Assembly (NCBI RefSeq): GCF_018691265.1
Contig: NW_024881329.1
Coordinates: forward strand, 1,674,001 to 1,738,000
DNA length: 64,000 nucleotides
Origin: Tyto alba
Lineage: Eukaryota > Chordata > Aves > Strigiformes > Tytonidae
Direction of reading: 5' to 3'
Each line of letters begins with the position of its first letter. Within the stretch, counting starts at the first letter, position 1. A program made the position numbers and the translations under genes. Below, piece by piece: positions 11,874 to 24,532 of this stretch. The notes beneath the pieces are model-generated. The model searched no databases, was not told the origin of the DNA, and saw nothing but the letters and a program-made list of their open reading frames with translations.

Positions 11874-14800
11874 AGGCTACTTCATAACTTATGTTTATCA
11901 AAATCTGTAGTCTAGGCTCATCTCACATTGCATCTGGCAGGTGTTCCAGGAGCACATCCATCAGAAAAGTCTGAGACCACCTGCTGCTGGTGGTGCCTCT
12001 GCAGCCCCTTCACCCGAGGGCTCAGTGGCCACAGCTCCTGCCCAGGGTGCCAAAGTTCTGTTCTCTTCTGAATCTCAAGGGATGTGCCAGTTCCTGTGCT
12101 ATGGCATGCTGTCTGTTATGGGAAAGGGCTGTTAGAAACTCATCTTTAGGGTTCTAGGGTGCTAGTTACCTCACAGCAACTTAAACCCTCTCATTCCTAA
12201 TGAAGAATAATGTTTCAGCTGTACTTAACGTTTCTTATTGATCAGGTTGTGTCCTCTCTACTTGGCATCTAGTCCCACTGTGAGGTGGTTAGGTGTCATG
12301 GTAAGTAGGTGAGCAAAAAATGGTGTGTGGACTCTGCAAGCGAACATGTGCCTAAGAACCAGTGTCCCTTATGACTGTGTGTTAAGTAATGGGATATGCC
12401 ATTACTTAATATGTGCGCTTGAGAAAACGTATTCCTCACAGTGTAAAATATTAACTCTGTATGTTTATCTACTCTGTCCCACCAAGTACAAAAACCTGAT
12501 AATCAGTCAAAATAGTCTCATTTTCATACGATGCATAGACCCTTAAAAGTAGTTTTGGGTACCATCTAAGTATCTGTACCATCTGAGTAAAGGAAGTCTG
12601 GGCTCCTGGCAATGATGTATGATCTTGTAAGGAGTCATATGTCCTGGCTGGAGAGGGCAAAGCAAAACTGCGTAGATTCAGAGATCTTGTGTTCCCTCAG
12701 AAGCACAACTATTACAAGGTGTTGTTCAAAGTTCTTCCAAAACGCAGAGGGGCTCGGTCTGGTGCAGATCTGTCAGGTCGAGTTCTCAATTGCCTGGCAG
12801 ACAGGACACAAGTAAGGTTTTGCCCTCCTAATCAGTTCAGCATAATAAAAATGATAGGCTAAGCTAAACAGAAATAAAAGTTACCCAGTGAAGAATAATC
12901 AGTGCCCAAGCTTTTATAAAACAGCCATTTTACTTACTTGGAACATTTTAAGAGTGTTATTGTGCCTCTTTTAAGCATTCCTTACCCCCCTGTGCAAAGG
13001 GCTGTAGACCTTTGTTTAAATACAGGTGACAGGGCTCTTAAAAACAAGTGGTGGGAGAGAGGAGAGTATACATCTTGCTTCTGTATTGCTGAAGAGGACT
13101 GAGCCGTTTGAGACATGGGAAATGCTGTGTTAGCCACAGCTCCTAACCTTTTCATCAGCTTCATTCCCTCCAACTAGAAGGTACTGAGTGAAAATGGGAA
13201 ACTAAGTTGATAGGAGAATGCCTTTGTTGCAAAGTGCATCTCTGTCTTCTGACTGTACTTCCCACAACCTTGCCACACAATTGTCTCATTAATATGAAAG
13301 CTTTTGCTTTATAATTTTTGAGAGGGTGCAGATAGCAGCCGTAACCACAAAGAGCCGTGCAGGGCAACCGTGCCACATTTCTATTTCTGAGTTGCTGAGA
13401 GGCATCAGGCAGGCTCTGACATTGATGTAGTGTGGTACATCCTTTAACGCCTTCATTTTCACTTCAGACATGCTCCCACTGTCCCATTACGGCTGGCTCC
13501 AGCGGTTTTTGTTATGATCAGCATTAGCACCTCATTTCCTCCTGCCCTCACAACCTCCCTTCAAAGCTCCATAAAATCCATCTCATCTCTGGTACCTGAC
13601 AAATATTTCTGGACACCTTGAAGCACTGTCTTGTGAGAGGGAAGCAAGGCTCAGGTGCGGCTGCCTCTGTGAGCCAGCTAAGGGCAACATTAACTCAATA
13701 TAAAACCGGTGAATGTGGTATCCCTCCCTCCCTCTTCTCCATTTCTCATCTTCATTCAATCCTTCCCTTTCTCTTATTGCTGATGGTTTTTTCCTTGCTT
13801 ATAGAGCCTAAGATGCAAACTGAGCTGGGCCTTTGTGCAGTCACAGAAGCTAAGCAGCTCCTTGCTAATCTGCTTGGATTTGATTTGTCTCTGACAGTGA
13901 TGGAGACTGATGTCCTTAGCAGTAGGGAAGCTGTTAGTTGGATGTGACTATCACTGCTGTTGTGAAGAGGAACAGCTCAGGCTATTTCAAGGTCTGAACA
14001 TATGTTCCTATTAGATTTAATGCACTGTCTCTTGCAAATGTTTATGAATTAAAGGATTCCTGCCTGTGTGTGTAGGTAGTTGTTAGGATAGTAATGAAAG
14101 CAATATTTACAGGTCTGGAGAAGGCAGGAAAACTTCACTTTAACTGAACATGCACTTACTGGCTTTCTGACTGTATTTGCCTCTTAAGAGGTTTCTGTTA
14201 TGCAGTCAGCAGGTGGCTGAGTGTTTGCTGCAGAACTTTCTAGCACTCTTCCTGCACATCTATCTCAGCTTACTCCCTCCCTGCTGTTCCAAAAACCTCT
14301 GTATTATTACTGTAATTACTTATTTTTATGATGTTAGTGGCTGGAGATCTGCAGATAGTGTCACATCAGGCTATGAATGTTAGGCAGACGTGGGCTTGTA
14401 GCGTAAGTGTGTGTTTCCACCCAAAGAGGCTTGCAAAATGATACATTTTAAGACTCATTTTTGTAATACCTTAGCCTATGAAGTTGCCTTGTACTAAGGA
14501 TGTGCTTCCTTCTGCTCACTGGAAGACCCATCAGGAGCAATAAGGATCATACATTTAGGGTGGCCTTAGTTTGTCTCTCCATCACTTTACAAGCAACTAA
14601 AATTCCCATCAGTTGCTTCATCCTCTTGTGCCAGATGCTATTGATAGAGTTAATTTTCTGCTGAGACAGAAAGTGCAGATGGTCCAGAGATGGGACAGGC
14701 TTGAAAGCAAGGAGGTTGGAATGGTCATGGAGCTTGTGCCTTCTTATTTTAACAGTGTACTTGCTATGTATGGGAGAGGAGACAGCAGATGAGCAAAGGA

Positions 14801-17800
14801 GTAGAAGGAAGCGAGGAGGCTGACATATAGATTAAATTATACAAGGAAGTTATGTCTAGACTTTTACTACTGTTCAGAGTCTCGATAGCTCATACATTGC
14901 TCAGCACCTGCTCTTGGCTAATTCTGCAAAAACCTCAGCTGGTTTGGAGAAAGTACACTATTCCATTACTCTCAGGGGGAAAGAAAGGCTGGTGCAGACC
15001 CAGTCTCCGGTGACAAAGTTGCTCTCACAGATTCCTCTCTTTACTGAAGTCTAACATGAGGGGAAAGGAGGTCTTTCTTGCTCCAGCTTCTTCTCATTTG
15101 AAAGGACAGTAAGCTTTTCAAATCCGTTTAGCTCTTCAGATGCAAACTGGGTTGTTACCTGTTTTGTCGAAATCTTTTGGCAAGCAGATTTACATTTTAC
15201 CTTTCCACTTGCAGATAAAGAAGTGGAATTCTCTGTATACAAAGTTGTGGGTCTGTGTTAAATCTCTGATTGAACAAGTTGCTATGTACAGGTATCCTCT
15301 GGATTTAATACTGAGAGAAGGTTGAAGAGGTTCTGTGTGTGATTCTGAATTAATTAGATCTGAAAATGTGTAATTGCTGTTTAAAGTAGAGTAAGACCAA
15401 CTGGCCCCCTTCAATACTCTGGATCACTCAAGGTGAGGAGCAGCCAATTTCTGCTGTGAATCGTGAATTCTAAAGGAGGTTTGAAATTCAGTATTTTTTG
15501 CTGTGATGTATGTCTGGGAAAGAGTAAAGCATGTCCATGGTCAAGAAACATGGTTTAGTCTAAGGACAAGTGAGAAAATTTCCACCCTTCAGTTATCTTA
15601 GTATCTTAGCTATCTTGCATGTGAAAAAATGTGACTTTATCCTGTGCTGCTGCCTTAAATCCAGCCTTGTTGATTAATCTCAAGGAAACAGTGTGTAGCT
15701 CCTACAGAACGTCAGTAACATTTGGACACTTAGTTCGCTTCATCCACTTTGGAAATCTCAGCTGAATGCAAAGGCATTTTGCCAAGTCTTCTACGCTATG
15801 CTTTGAAGGGCGTTTCAGCAATTAATACCTCTTGTTGGATTTTGGTCAGTGATTTTATTCCTAGGGATTCAGATAAATGTGCATTGTGTGAGCTACATTT
15901 GCTGTAAACTGAACTTCAGATTTAGGATAGTTCATAGGGTAGCAGATTAGGTGTGTGCTCTTCTATGCATGACCTTTTAAAAAGCAACCAAGTATCCAAC
16001 CCATCCTCCTAGTGCCTCACATGAATTATGAAAAATGTATTTTTCGCTTTTTTAATGCTGAAACCCCATTTGTCTTCTATGTCCTTAACCAGACCTACAA
16101 AGTTATAACTTAAGCGATTTACCTTGCAGAATGAAGCATTAGCAATTTACTTGATTAACGACATGTACTAGTTTTTGCTCTGAATTTCAAATACCACAAG
16201 AATCATTTGACCTCTTTTTACAATCAGCTCTGTAGTGACAAAGGAAGCCAAGACAGAAAAATGTGTGCGGTGTTCCTGAGAGTGCCAAGGGCTTCAAGGA
16301 AGCTTCCTGTTTCTGCCCAAGATAGCTGGCAGGTCCTGTCGAGCTGGGCATATTTCTGCTCAGTGGTCGCCTTTCATATTACGTTTTCTTTTAAGATTGT
16401 AATTGTCTTAGCATTTAAAAAACCCAGAGTTTAGATGTTGTTTGGATTTGTCTTCGTTACTTAGGTCTGCAACAAAGTAGTGCCTGTACAAGTGATATTT
16501 TATCTGTCACTAAGCTCATGTACGAGCATGCCATTTTGTGCCAGAAATGTCATCATCTAATTAACTGAATACAAACAGGGCAAAAGTATTATTTTAAATT
16601 AATTAACAGGAAACTAAAAATAAATACAAATGAAAAATACTTCAGGATGCTCCAGCAGAGTGAGGTTTTGCTCTGTAGAGGTTTTCAAGGACTCCTGATT
16701 AACAGTTTGGACCAGCAGCTTGGCTGGTGGGCTGGTACACAGTACAGGACCAATGGTATCATGTTGTGTACTTCAGCTTTTTTCTTCAGTTAAGGAATAT
16801 ACAGGTCCTGAATTGAATGTTGCCGCTCTAAAAGAAAAATAGCTTGATTTTATGGAAACAGAGATCATGAAGACAAAAATGTTACCTCTATTTTCTAGAG
16901 GGAACTTTGTTAGAGTAATTTGATGTCTGAGCCAGAGAGGAAGATCTACAAGGCCCACTGCTTCTGGCCAGGGGAATAAAGGTTTCTGGATCTTTCTACT
17001 TTTTCTTCCTCAAATTCTGACTCATGTGCCTGTGTCTACTTTAGGGTTACCTCTGATTGTTTATAACATGCATGTTACCCCCTACATATTTGTTAATTTT
17101 GGCATATGGGCTCTAACTTAAGTAATTCAATTAATGGGGTTATATTTCGTACTCATTATCCCATACTTAATTGGGGCAGGATGGGAATTAAGATACTAGA
17201 ACTTTAGAACTTTATTTGGTTTAAGTTGTCTCTGAAGTGCTAGAGTACCTTTCAGCTTGGAAGTTACATGGGCCTTGTGCTCTGCCTAATTTTTCCATAT
17301 CAATAAAAGCAAAATTGCTAAGGAAAGCCCTGTAAAAGTAGTAGCCAATAAGGGAGGAGTTTCAATACTAGGTAGCTACATATCCCCCAAAACTTCAACT
17401 ATGGCTGAGGTTGGTAGGGGTGGGGGTTTTTTTGTGTCATTCATTTTAATGACAAAATGTCCTTTCAGTAAAGTAAGGAGAACTAAGTGCCTCCACTTGG
17501 AAAATCAATAGCAAATCTCAAATCCCATCAGCAAGCGCACAAGAGGCTGCTGTTGCTCAAATCCCTTTTATTTTCACCTTTAATGAGGTAGAAAGTCATT
17601 CAATTGATATATTGTGCCCTGGCCTTTTCTCAGTAATTGACCTAGACTGCTGGGCTGTGCCTTAATAAATCTGTTGTTTGAAGGGAGGGAGGAAAGAGGA
17701 AAGGACCAGTGAGTTTGGTTCAGACTTGTCTTACAGCTCTAGGTTTCCTCATTAGTAATTTCAAGGATCCTTCTTGTCTGAATAAGCTTGGTATCATAGC

Positions 17801-20800
17801 ATAAAAGAGACCAAATTATAATCTGATTTGACATCTGGAATGGAGTTTTGCTCTTACTGAAATTGCTGTATATGCAGGGCAGCAGTTTGGGCCTTCTTGA
17901 CGATACAGTGAAGGCCCTTGTTCTTTCTGATGACAGCTATTTATGGCAAAGAACTGTTGTCTGTCTTCTCTTTAAACTCACTTTACATATAAGGGGAGAA
18001 AGAGTCACAAGGCTTTTCCCATGCTTACAGGTACCCACATTTTAGGGTAGAAGACTGTTTACAGAAAAGGTGGGGCTTCTCCATACTTTTTCAACCAGCT
18101 ACCTAACTGGATTGGCAATGGACACATTGCTTTACTGCCTTCCTCCCTAGAGCTCTGGTGTCTCTGTGGTTCCAGGTGTGATCTCAAGCTCTCTGGGTCA
18201 AACCATAATTGAGGTAGTTTCTATATTTGTCCTGGTTAAGGTTACTCATTGAGAGGCACCAAAAAAACAGGAATCTCTCCCCTTCTTCACAGAAAGTAAT
18301 GTTTCTTCTCAGAAACTTGGGCATTAGTCAGCTGCAGGTGTCTTTGAGCTTTTGGGGTTTGGTTCCATTTGAAAACCAAGTCAGCTGTATTTAAATAGCA
18401 ATGCAGAGACTACAAGAGCATAACTTAAGCACGTGGTAAGTGTTTTCAAAAGCGTGTTTGTAACTGAACCAGTTTAATCATTTATATTCCTTTGAATATT
18501 AGGTACTCTCTTTTGAAGATCTCTGTTAAAGCATGCTTGTTTGAACACGTAAGATAGGAACAACATTTAATCCAGCCTCTCTTTCAAAATAAGAAATGTC
18601 TACATGATAAAATATTAATCAGTAGCTGCATAGATATATTCAAGTGCTGCATTGTCAGTGTACTTGCAAGTGTTCCTATACACATGTGGAACCATAAAAG
18701 TACTTAGAACTGCATGAGCTGACTCAAGATTGGAAGCATGTTAGAAGGGACTTGCGTTTCAAGTCTCTCAAAGTTAGTGAATTGATTATATAATTTTTTT
18801 TAAACTAATGCATAAATGGCAATTTCAGAATGTGACGTTGTTGTTTCACACTTCCTGCTCTTAAACCCTTCACCAGCTGCATCTTTCACATAAGCTCTAG
18901 GTGTAAAAACCATAAACGCTTGAGTACGTGCGGCTGGCATGCTTGAGGAATTGGGTGCCAGACACCAGCAGATGAGCTGGAGGTAAGTCAGAGGTAGCCA
19001 GTTTTCCTATTCTGTAAATACTTGAGATCTTCTGGGTTCCATGGATTTGGTTTGACTGCTGGCTTACACTTCAGTCCTTTAGTTGGTTCATCTCCTGCTC
19101 TTTGATTGGAATGGTGCATTTTTTGGGGGTGAATATTACCTATCTCAGAATAAAGGCAAACAGGATGCTTTCATTATCGTCATAAAACTGTGCATAAATA
19201 CCAGCAATCTCCATGTGTATTTATGTGCCAGAAAAAATTCCCAAAAGGATCTTAATGAAACTGCAGAGTGCTTTAAAATAAGGAAGCACCAGAATTGGAG
19301 TAACCTATGTAGCATTTGTTTGGCATTTCTGTGTTAAGTGACATGGTAAAGGTGGCATGATGGTAAAGATGGTAAACCTGTGGTAAAGATATAGTACTTG
19401 CATCCTAAAATAATGGCAATCCTATCATCTGTTGGTGAGGAAGATGCTTCACATTCACCCATCAGTTTTCTACCAGTTTTGTAAAGGAAGTAACTGAAAT
19501 AATGGTAGGTTGGGGTTTTTAATGGAAATAGGAATAAGACAATTTAAAATATGTTACATAGCTGTTTACTAAAAGGGATGGTATTTCTGAAATGTTGAGA
19601 TTCAAATTTTAGATTCCATTCCAGGCTTTTTTTAGCATGTAAAAATTTTTCCTTATCTCATCTTCATAAATTTTGATGCTTTTTCTGCTTTCCATGCTGA
19701 CCCCCTTCTTGTGCCATTGTTTACACCGTTATCCCTTACGCCTTTTTTCTCTACCCTGCCAGAGCCTGGGGACAAACAAGAAATTGTTCATGTGCTTTTG
19801 AGGCTGAGTGAGGAATCTGCATTTGTAGAAACACCTTGGCTGGCCTTCTGCAGCCCTGGCTGCAGCTTCCTCAGGGTGAATGGAGTCTTCAGCAAACTCA
19901 GCTGCAACAAACTTGAAAATCTTTGCTATGGAGGACTTGGCTCCACTTTTTCTAATGGCTTGTGAGTTGTTATTCCTGGAAAGCTATTTCCTTGCCAAGT
20001 TGCACTTCCACTCTGCAAATTTAAGGCTTCTTAAAGAGTATTTTTTTTTTTATTTTGTTTTTAACCATGAGTAAAACAATGTATTTTCTCTAACCTTCTT
20101 CTGGGAAATATCTGAACTAAAATTTTCCAAAACAGCTTAGCTAGAGGCATTGCTCCTAGTATGTTAAACTCTCTGGGATTTGAATGTTTTCTGCTTTGGT
20201 ACTAGAACAGACCTGTCCTGTGCATGCTAGCCTTTTAAAACCTTTCATGCTTAGTTCCTCTGAGCTTGCTGTTGCTGACGTTGTCTGTCAGAAGTCAACT
20301 TGATAGGGCAGACATAGTTTAAAAGAGCAAATTTTGCTCAGTTAGAGTTGTTACTCATGCTACTGAATACCCTTCTAAATATATAAGGCTAAATATCACA
20401 ATGGCCTTTTACAGAAAACTATCATTTTGGCCTTTATCAGTTCTTTATTCCCTGAGACATTTACTGTTTTCCCAACAGAGCAGAGGTCTTGCAGAGGACA
20501 TAAGCAGTCATTCTGGAATAAAAAAGTAACTTCCTGATCAGAGTATGCAATTCATACTGAAATGAGCAGATATTACTAGATGAAGAAGCTCTAAGTTAGA
20601 GAAGGGACAGCCATAACTATTTGGAAATCATTTCATGTTTCCGTCATCTATACCTGCATTTGCTCTGCTTCATTTTTTCAGCTTTGTATTGGGTTTATTT
20701 TGTAGACATTCCCTTCTGTGTCTCTTCTGCTTCAATTCTTCAGATTTACCATTTATTTGGAGTCTGAAAATTCTTCTGACTTACGGAGTGACAGTGCTTA

Positions 20801-21220
20801 TTTTTAGCTTAGGATTTTTAGGGTTGGCTTTTTTTATTGTATCAGTACTGATTCTCATATATGAGCTACAAAATCTGTTTTTCTTATAAAATACTTTAAG
20901 CCTTTCATTTGAAAGGAACTGCTGGACTGTAAGTGAGGTGGTGTGCTTGTGGGAGCATTCAGAAGAAGAAAGTTTTAATGATGAGTAGGACACAGTCCGC
21001 TTTCCTTCCTGTCTTTCCAACAGAATCCCGTGTACCTCTCTCTGTGGCATAATTACCCAAGAGTAAATTGTGATATTAAAGTTTTCTTCTGCCCATCTCT
21101 GATTATATAGTTGTATTTTTAATGTTTTGTGAAATGCATCAAAAAAGTAAAATAACGTTATAGGTGTCATCCTGCCAGTCATTCTCCAGTCAGTGAAACA
21201 AATTATAATGTCAATAAATC

Positions 21221-21236
21221 AGTTTCAATTGAAACT
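21221..21236. repeat. 16-bp perfect palindrome
   Basis: AGTTTCAATTGAAACT reads identically on both strands. The core contains TTTCAATTGAAA, two facing GAAA/TTTC half sites of the kind bound by interferon-regulatory-factor-type proteins, but no function can be claimed from the sequence alone. Confidence 0.85.
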
Positions 21237-22556
21237 CCATTAAATTCAGCTGGGTAAAATATATTTGTTTATAGTAAATACAAGTCTGCGCACAACTTCA
21301 TCTGTTCAGTGATAACCTATGTAGGAAAAGAATTTGTGTGAACATCTGTAAAGATACTTTGTTCCATAAATGCATTTTGAAATGTATTAGTCTGAAATTT
21401 CAATGGAGCACTCTCAAGTAAAATCCAATTTAATTGTGTTCCACAGACAGGAATGGATTCACAGAAGGACAGGTTGCCCATAAGTTGTGGCTGCTGTGAT
21501 GGCCTTAGTGTTTACTATGCTACATGTTTTTCTCAGTTCTGCCTTTCTGAGCTTTTCCTAAATGTAAGGCATTAATTCTGTGCAGGACTAGTTTTGTCTC
21601 TTTTCAGGAGGGGGTTTTGTCCTTGGTCAGCAGGTGCAGACACACGCTGAAAAGTGATGTGCAAATGTGTATAGTGATAGCAACAAAAAACCTCTGTGCA
21701 TTGAAAGGTGAAGTAGATTAATAAATCGGGAGTAACTTACTAAATTTTGTTACGTATAAGAAGTCCAAGTTGGATATTAGAACATATTGGTAGTTAGTTA
21801 TTAGATGATTTTTGATCCAGTGTTCTCTAGTGCTGGTGTGGCAGTGTGGTAATCTTGGTAAAGTGTTACAGTAGTTATCCCTCTTCAAATCTATAGTAAA
21901 AAGAACTTTTACTTCCTTCAAAGGTCTCTAAAGTTGAAAATCGTCTTTGTGGTTTTTCTGAATCCAGTGTGATAAGGTTAATTGGCCTTCTTAGGTGGAA
22001 GGCCAAACTGAGGTCTGTGTTTGCCTTGCATACTCAAAAATCAGTATAATTTGGAACTTTGGTGGCTTGTAAATTTTGTGGTGATTCTTCTGAATTAATT
22101 TAAAAGTGAGTTGTTAGTGTTGTAGAGAAAAAGAAAGTGTGTGGTAAATAAACATGTATGTGTGTAGATATCCTTTATTCAGAATTTAATCTACCTGTTA
22201 CCATTGGTTCCTGCTTCTGCGAATTGGTATTGTGAAAAACACTAAGATATTTTTGTAAATGTAAATTACCACCTACTGGTCTGCAGGCATATTCCACCTA
22301 ACATCACGAAGCCCCTAAATCATCATTATTAGTTTAATCCATACTCAAGATTCATTTTATTAATATTTTTTTTAACAACTCTGTGATTTTGTTACTTGCT
22401 TGTATAACTTTTCTCTACTACCTGAAAATTCAAGATAATGCAAGATAGGGGGCTGGATTCTCAGTGTGCCATGTGCATCCAGCCAGTTGGAAAAAACATG
22501 TTGATTATTTGCTGAATAATGACACAAAGACTATTTTCTTTCAATTAAGACAGTTT

Positions 22557-22588
22557 TATGTTACGAAGGCTATATGTTATGAAGGCTA
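22557..22588. repeat. 16-bp tandem duplication
   Basis: Two adjacent 16-base units, TATGTTACGAAGGCTA (22557-22572) and TATGTTATGAAGGCTA (22573-22588), differ at one position. The change is C to T within a CpG, consistent with a recent duplication followed by CpG decay. Confidence 0.85.
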
Positions 22589-22699
22589 TGTTCCTGTATG
22601 TTACTTAAGTCACCTACATATTCAGAGGTGGGGTTTGGCCATTCTAGAGTCACTATGATGTGAATATTTTCATACAAATTAATAGATTTTGGGTGTTAG

Positions 22700-23390
22700 T
22701 GTGGTGGGTTAGCCTTGTCTAACAGGCAAGCTCCCACTCAGTCACACCTCCTCCTCAGAGGGAGAGGGGAAGAAAATGGGAACAAGAAAGCTTGTGGGCT
22801 GAGGTAAAGTCAGGGAGATTGGTTATCAGTTACTGTTGTGGGCAAAACAGGCCCCACTTGTGGAAAATTAATTTATTGCCAATTAAAATAGATGCTGGAA
22901 ACAAAGAGACAAACATTAAAATGCCTTTCCTCCCCCTCTCCCAGGCTTGACTTCACTCCAGACCCCGACCCTGCCAGGCGGCACAGGAGGGTGGTGGGGA
23001 GAGTACGGTCAGGACACAGTGGCTTCTCTCTGCCACTCCTTCCTCCTCACGCTTTTCCTCTGCTCCAGCATGGGCTTTCCAGAGGCTGCAGATGCTGTCA
23101 GGAAAATCTGCCCCAGCACAGGTTGTCCTCAGGCTGCCAGGACTGCCTGCTCCGCCGCAGGACTCTTCCTCCTCCAGCCTTGGTGCTCCCTCCGCTGCTT
23201 CCCACCCCTTTTGTTCCCCCTCCTGTTCTCATGGGTCTTTTTCTGCCCTTTCTTAAATGTGTTTTCCCAGAGCGGGCTGGGACCGGCCGTGTCCAGCTCG
23301 GAGCAGCCCGGGCCTCTCCTCGCAGGGGCCGCTCGGCACCGGGCCTCTGCCGGCACCCCGCCAGGAACAGCCGGTGCACACGCAGGTGAC
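22700..23390 (-). mobile_element. solo LTR-like element of an avian endogenous retrovirus family
   Basis: The left edge, with GGTGGGTTAGCC followed by TAACAGGCAAGCTCCCAC, and the block with GGGCAAAACAGGCCCCAC and TTTATTGCCAATTAAAATAG match my memory of a GC-rich LTR family common in neoavian birds. The interior carries degenerate units of the type GCTCCAGCATGGGCTTTCC (near 23062 and about 23110-23150), as that family does. Read on the minus strand, an ATTTAAGAAAGGG TATA-like box lies near 23247-23258 and an AATAAA polyadenylation signal at 22872-22877, in the order expected of an LTR, so I infer minus orientation. No internal viral coding region adjoins it, so it is a solo LTR or a truncated copy. 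I could not find a target-site duplication, and the right boundary is uncertain by tens of bases. The long open frames inside (up to 165 codons) are by-products of GC content. Confidence 0.6.
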
Positions 23391-24512
23391 TTCATGAAAA
23401 TGGATCTACAGGCTTAAAATACGCGGGGCCCCAGTCATTTATTCTTACAGCCAATGGTTGATGGTTTTATACCATCTGCGTTTATATGAATTCTGAGCAT
23501 TAGTGATTTAGCAGATAATGTTTTGGAGTGACTTTGTATATGCTAAGTAAATCCCTATACAGTGCCTGCCCGCCTGTCGGGTGTGTGTGAGAACCAGACT
23601 GGAGGGCAACGGAAGGCTCTGCCCTGTCTCAAGAGACCACATCTGATAAAATTCAGAGCTTAAATGCATGCTTTTTGGCTATCCAGTGTGCACATTATAT
23701 GCACATACCGATTAGTTGCTGCCAGAAAGATAGACTAATGGCTGGTTTCCCTTCCTTTCCTTTAGTGCCGCCACAGGTATGACTTTCCCTCCACAGCTGT
23801 GAGTATTTACACTTACAGGAACTTTGTCCTTAGAAATATTGCTGTCTGAATTTGACAGACAGAAAGGTCATAAAAGTGAATGGATTTAGAAATTGCTGGG
23901 AAGGAGGAGCAAAGAGATGGACAGGTAGTGTGGTTACCATGTAACCTCATTTTAGGAAACAAAGCTGACTAAACGATAGTAATTTAATTATAAACTCTTT
24001 TGTAAATGTGATGTTTTTCATCTCCTGACCTTAAGGAGTCACCTGGCAGTTTTGACGTCTTCTAAATGTACATAATACATACTTTAATCTGGCCATAGAT
24101 TACATTGTGCTTTTGTGTCAAACCTCGTCTAGGGTATTTCCCTGTTTACACTAAAACAATATTTTACATTCATTTTTGCTTTTGTATAGAAAGTCTTACA
24201 ACCCTGTTTCTATTGGTGTATTTTAAATCACAAAGAGCTGCTGTAACTTCTTGAGCTTCTTTCAGATATCCCTTGCCTTTTTTTTTTAGTTCAGATTTTG
24301 GTTAGAATTTGTGAAGTCTTTAGAGATGACTACCTCAGTGTGTCTTATTTACTTACCATAATGACACTTTCTAGAAGCTATTTACTTGTTTAGATTAACC
24401 CTCATCTTTATTGGATTAATAAAATATCTTTTATTTGCAAATGTATATATCCTGAGATCACAAGTATACTGTTAAACAGAACTAGGACATTGACAGTTGC
24501 ATTGGGCTGTGA

Positions 24513-24532
24513 CATCACCTTTCAAGGTGATG
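24513..24532. repeat. 9-bp inverted repeat, 2-base loop
   Basis: CATCACCTT and AAGGTGATG are exact reverse complements separated by TC. The arms contain AGGTGA-like half sites, as in hormone-receptor response elements arranged as an everted or inverted pair. The arrangement can occur by chance. Confidence 0.8.

Larger units (their letters stand above)
6665..22695. other. long gene-free unique sequence
   Basis: Sixteen kilobases of mostly AT-rich, CpG-poor DNA. No frame longer than about 110 codons is open and none looks like a protein. I recognise no LINE, SINE or LTR here, although heavily decayed copies could be missed by eye. Small items listed separately are the octamer/TATA pair at 7834-7851, an A tract at about 9257-9271, and palindromes at 11847-11860 and 21221-21236. 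A cluster of TGGTAAA words occurs at 19343-19390. Confidence 0.65.

Noticed and set aside
22892..23417. Long plus- and minus-strand open frames (165, 156, 93, 88 codons)
   Set aside because: They lie inside the GC-rich LTR-like element, overlap in several frames and have low-complexity Pro/Leu/Arg composition, as expected where stop codons are rare.
23755..23815. CCTTTAG then TGCCGCCACAG and GTATGA, resembling an acceptor, an 11-base micro-exon and a donor
   Set aside because: Short matches of this type are common, and no neighbouring exon or frame supports splicing.
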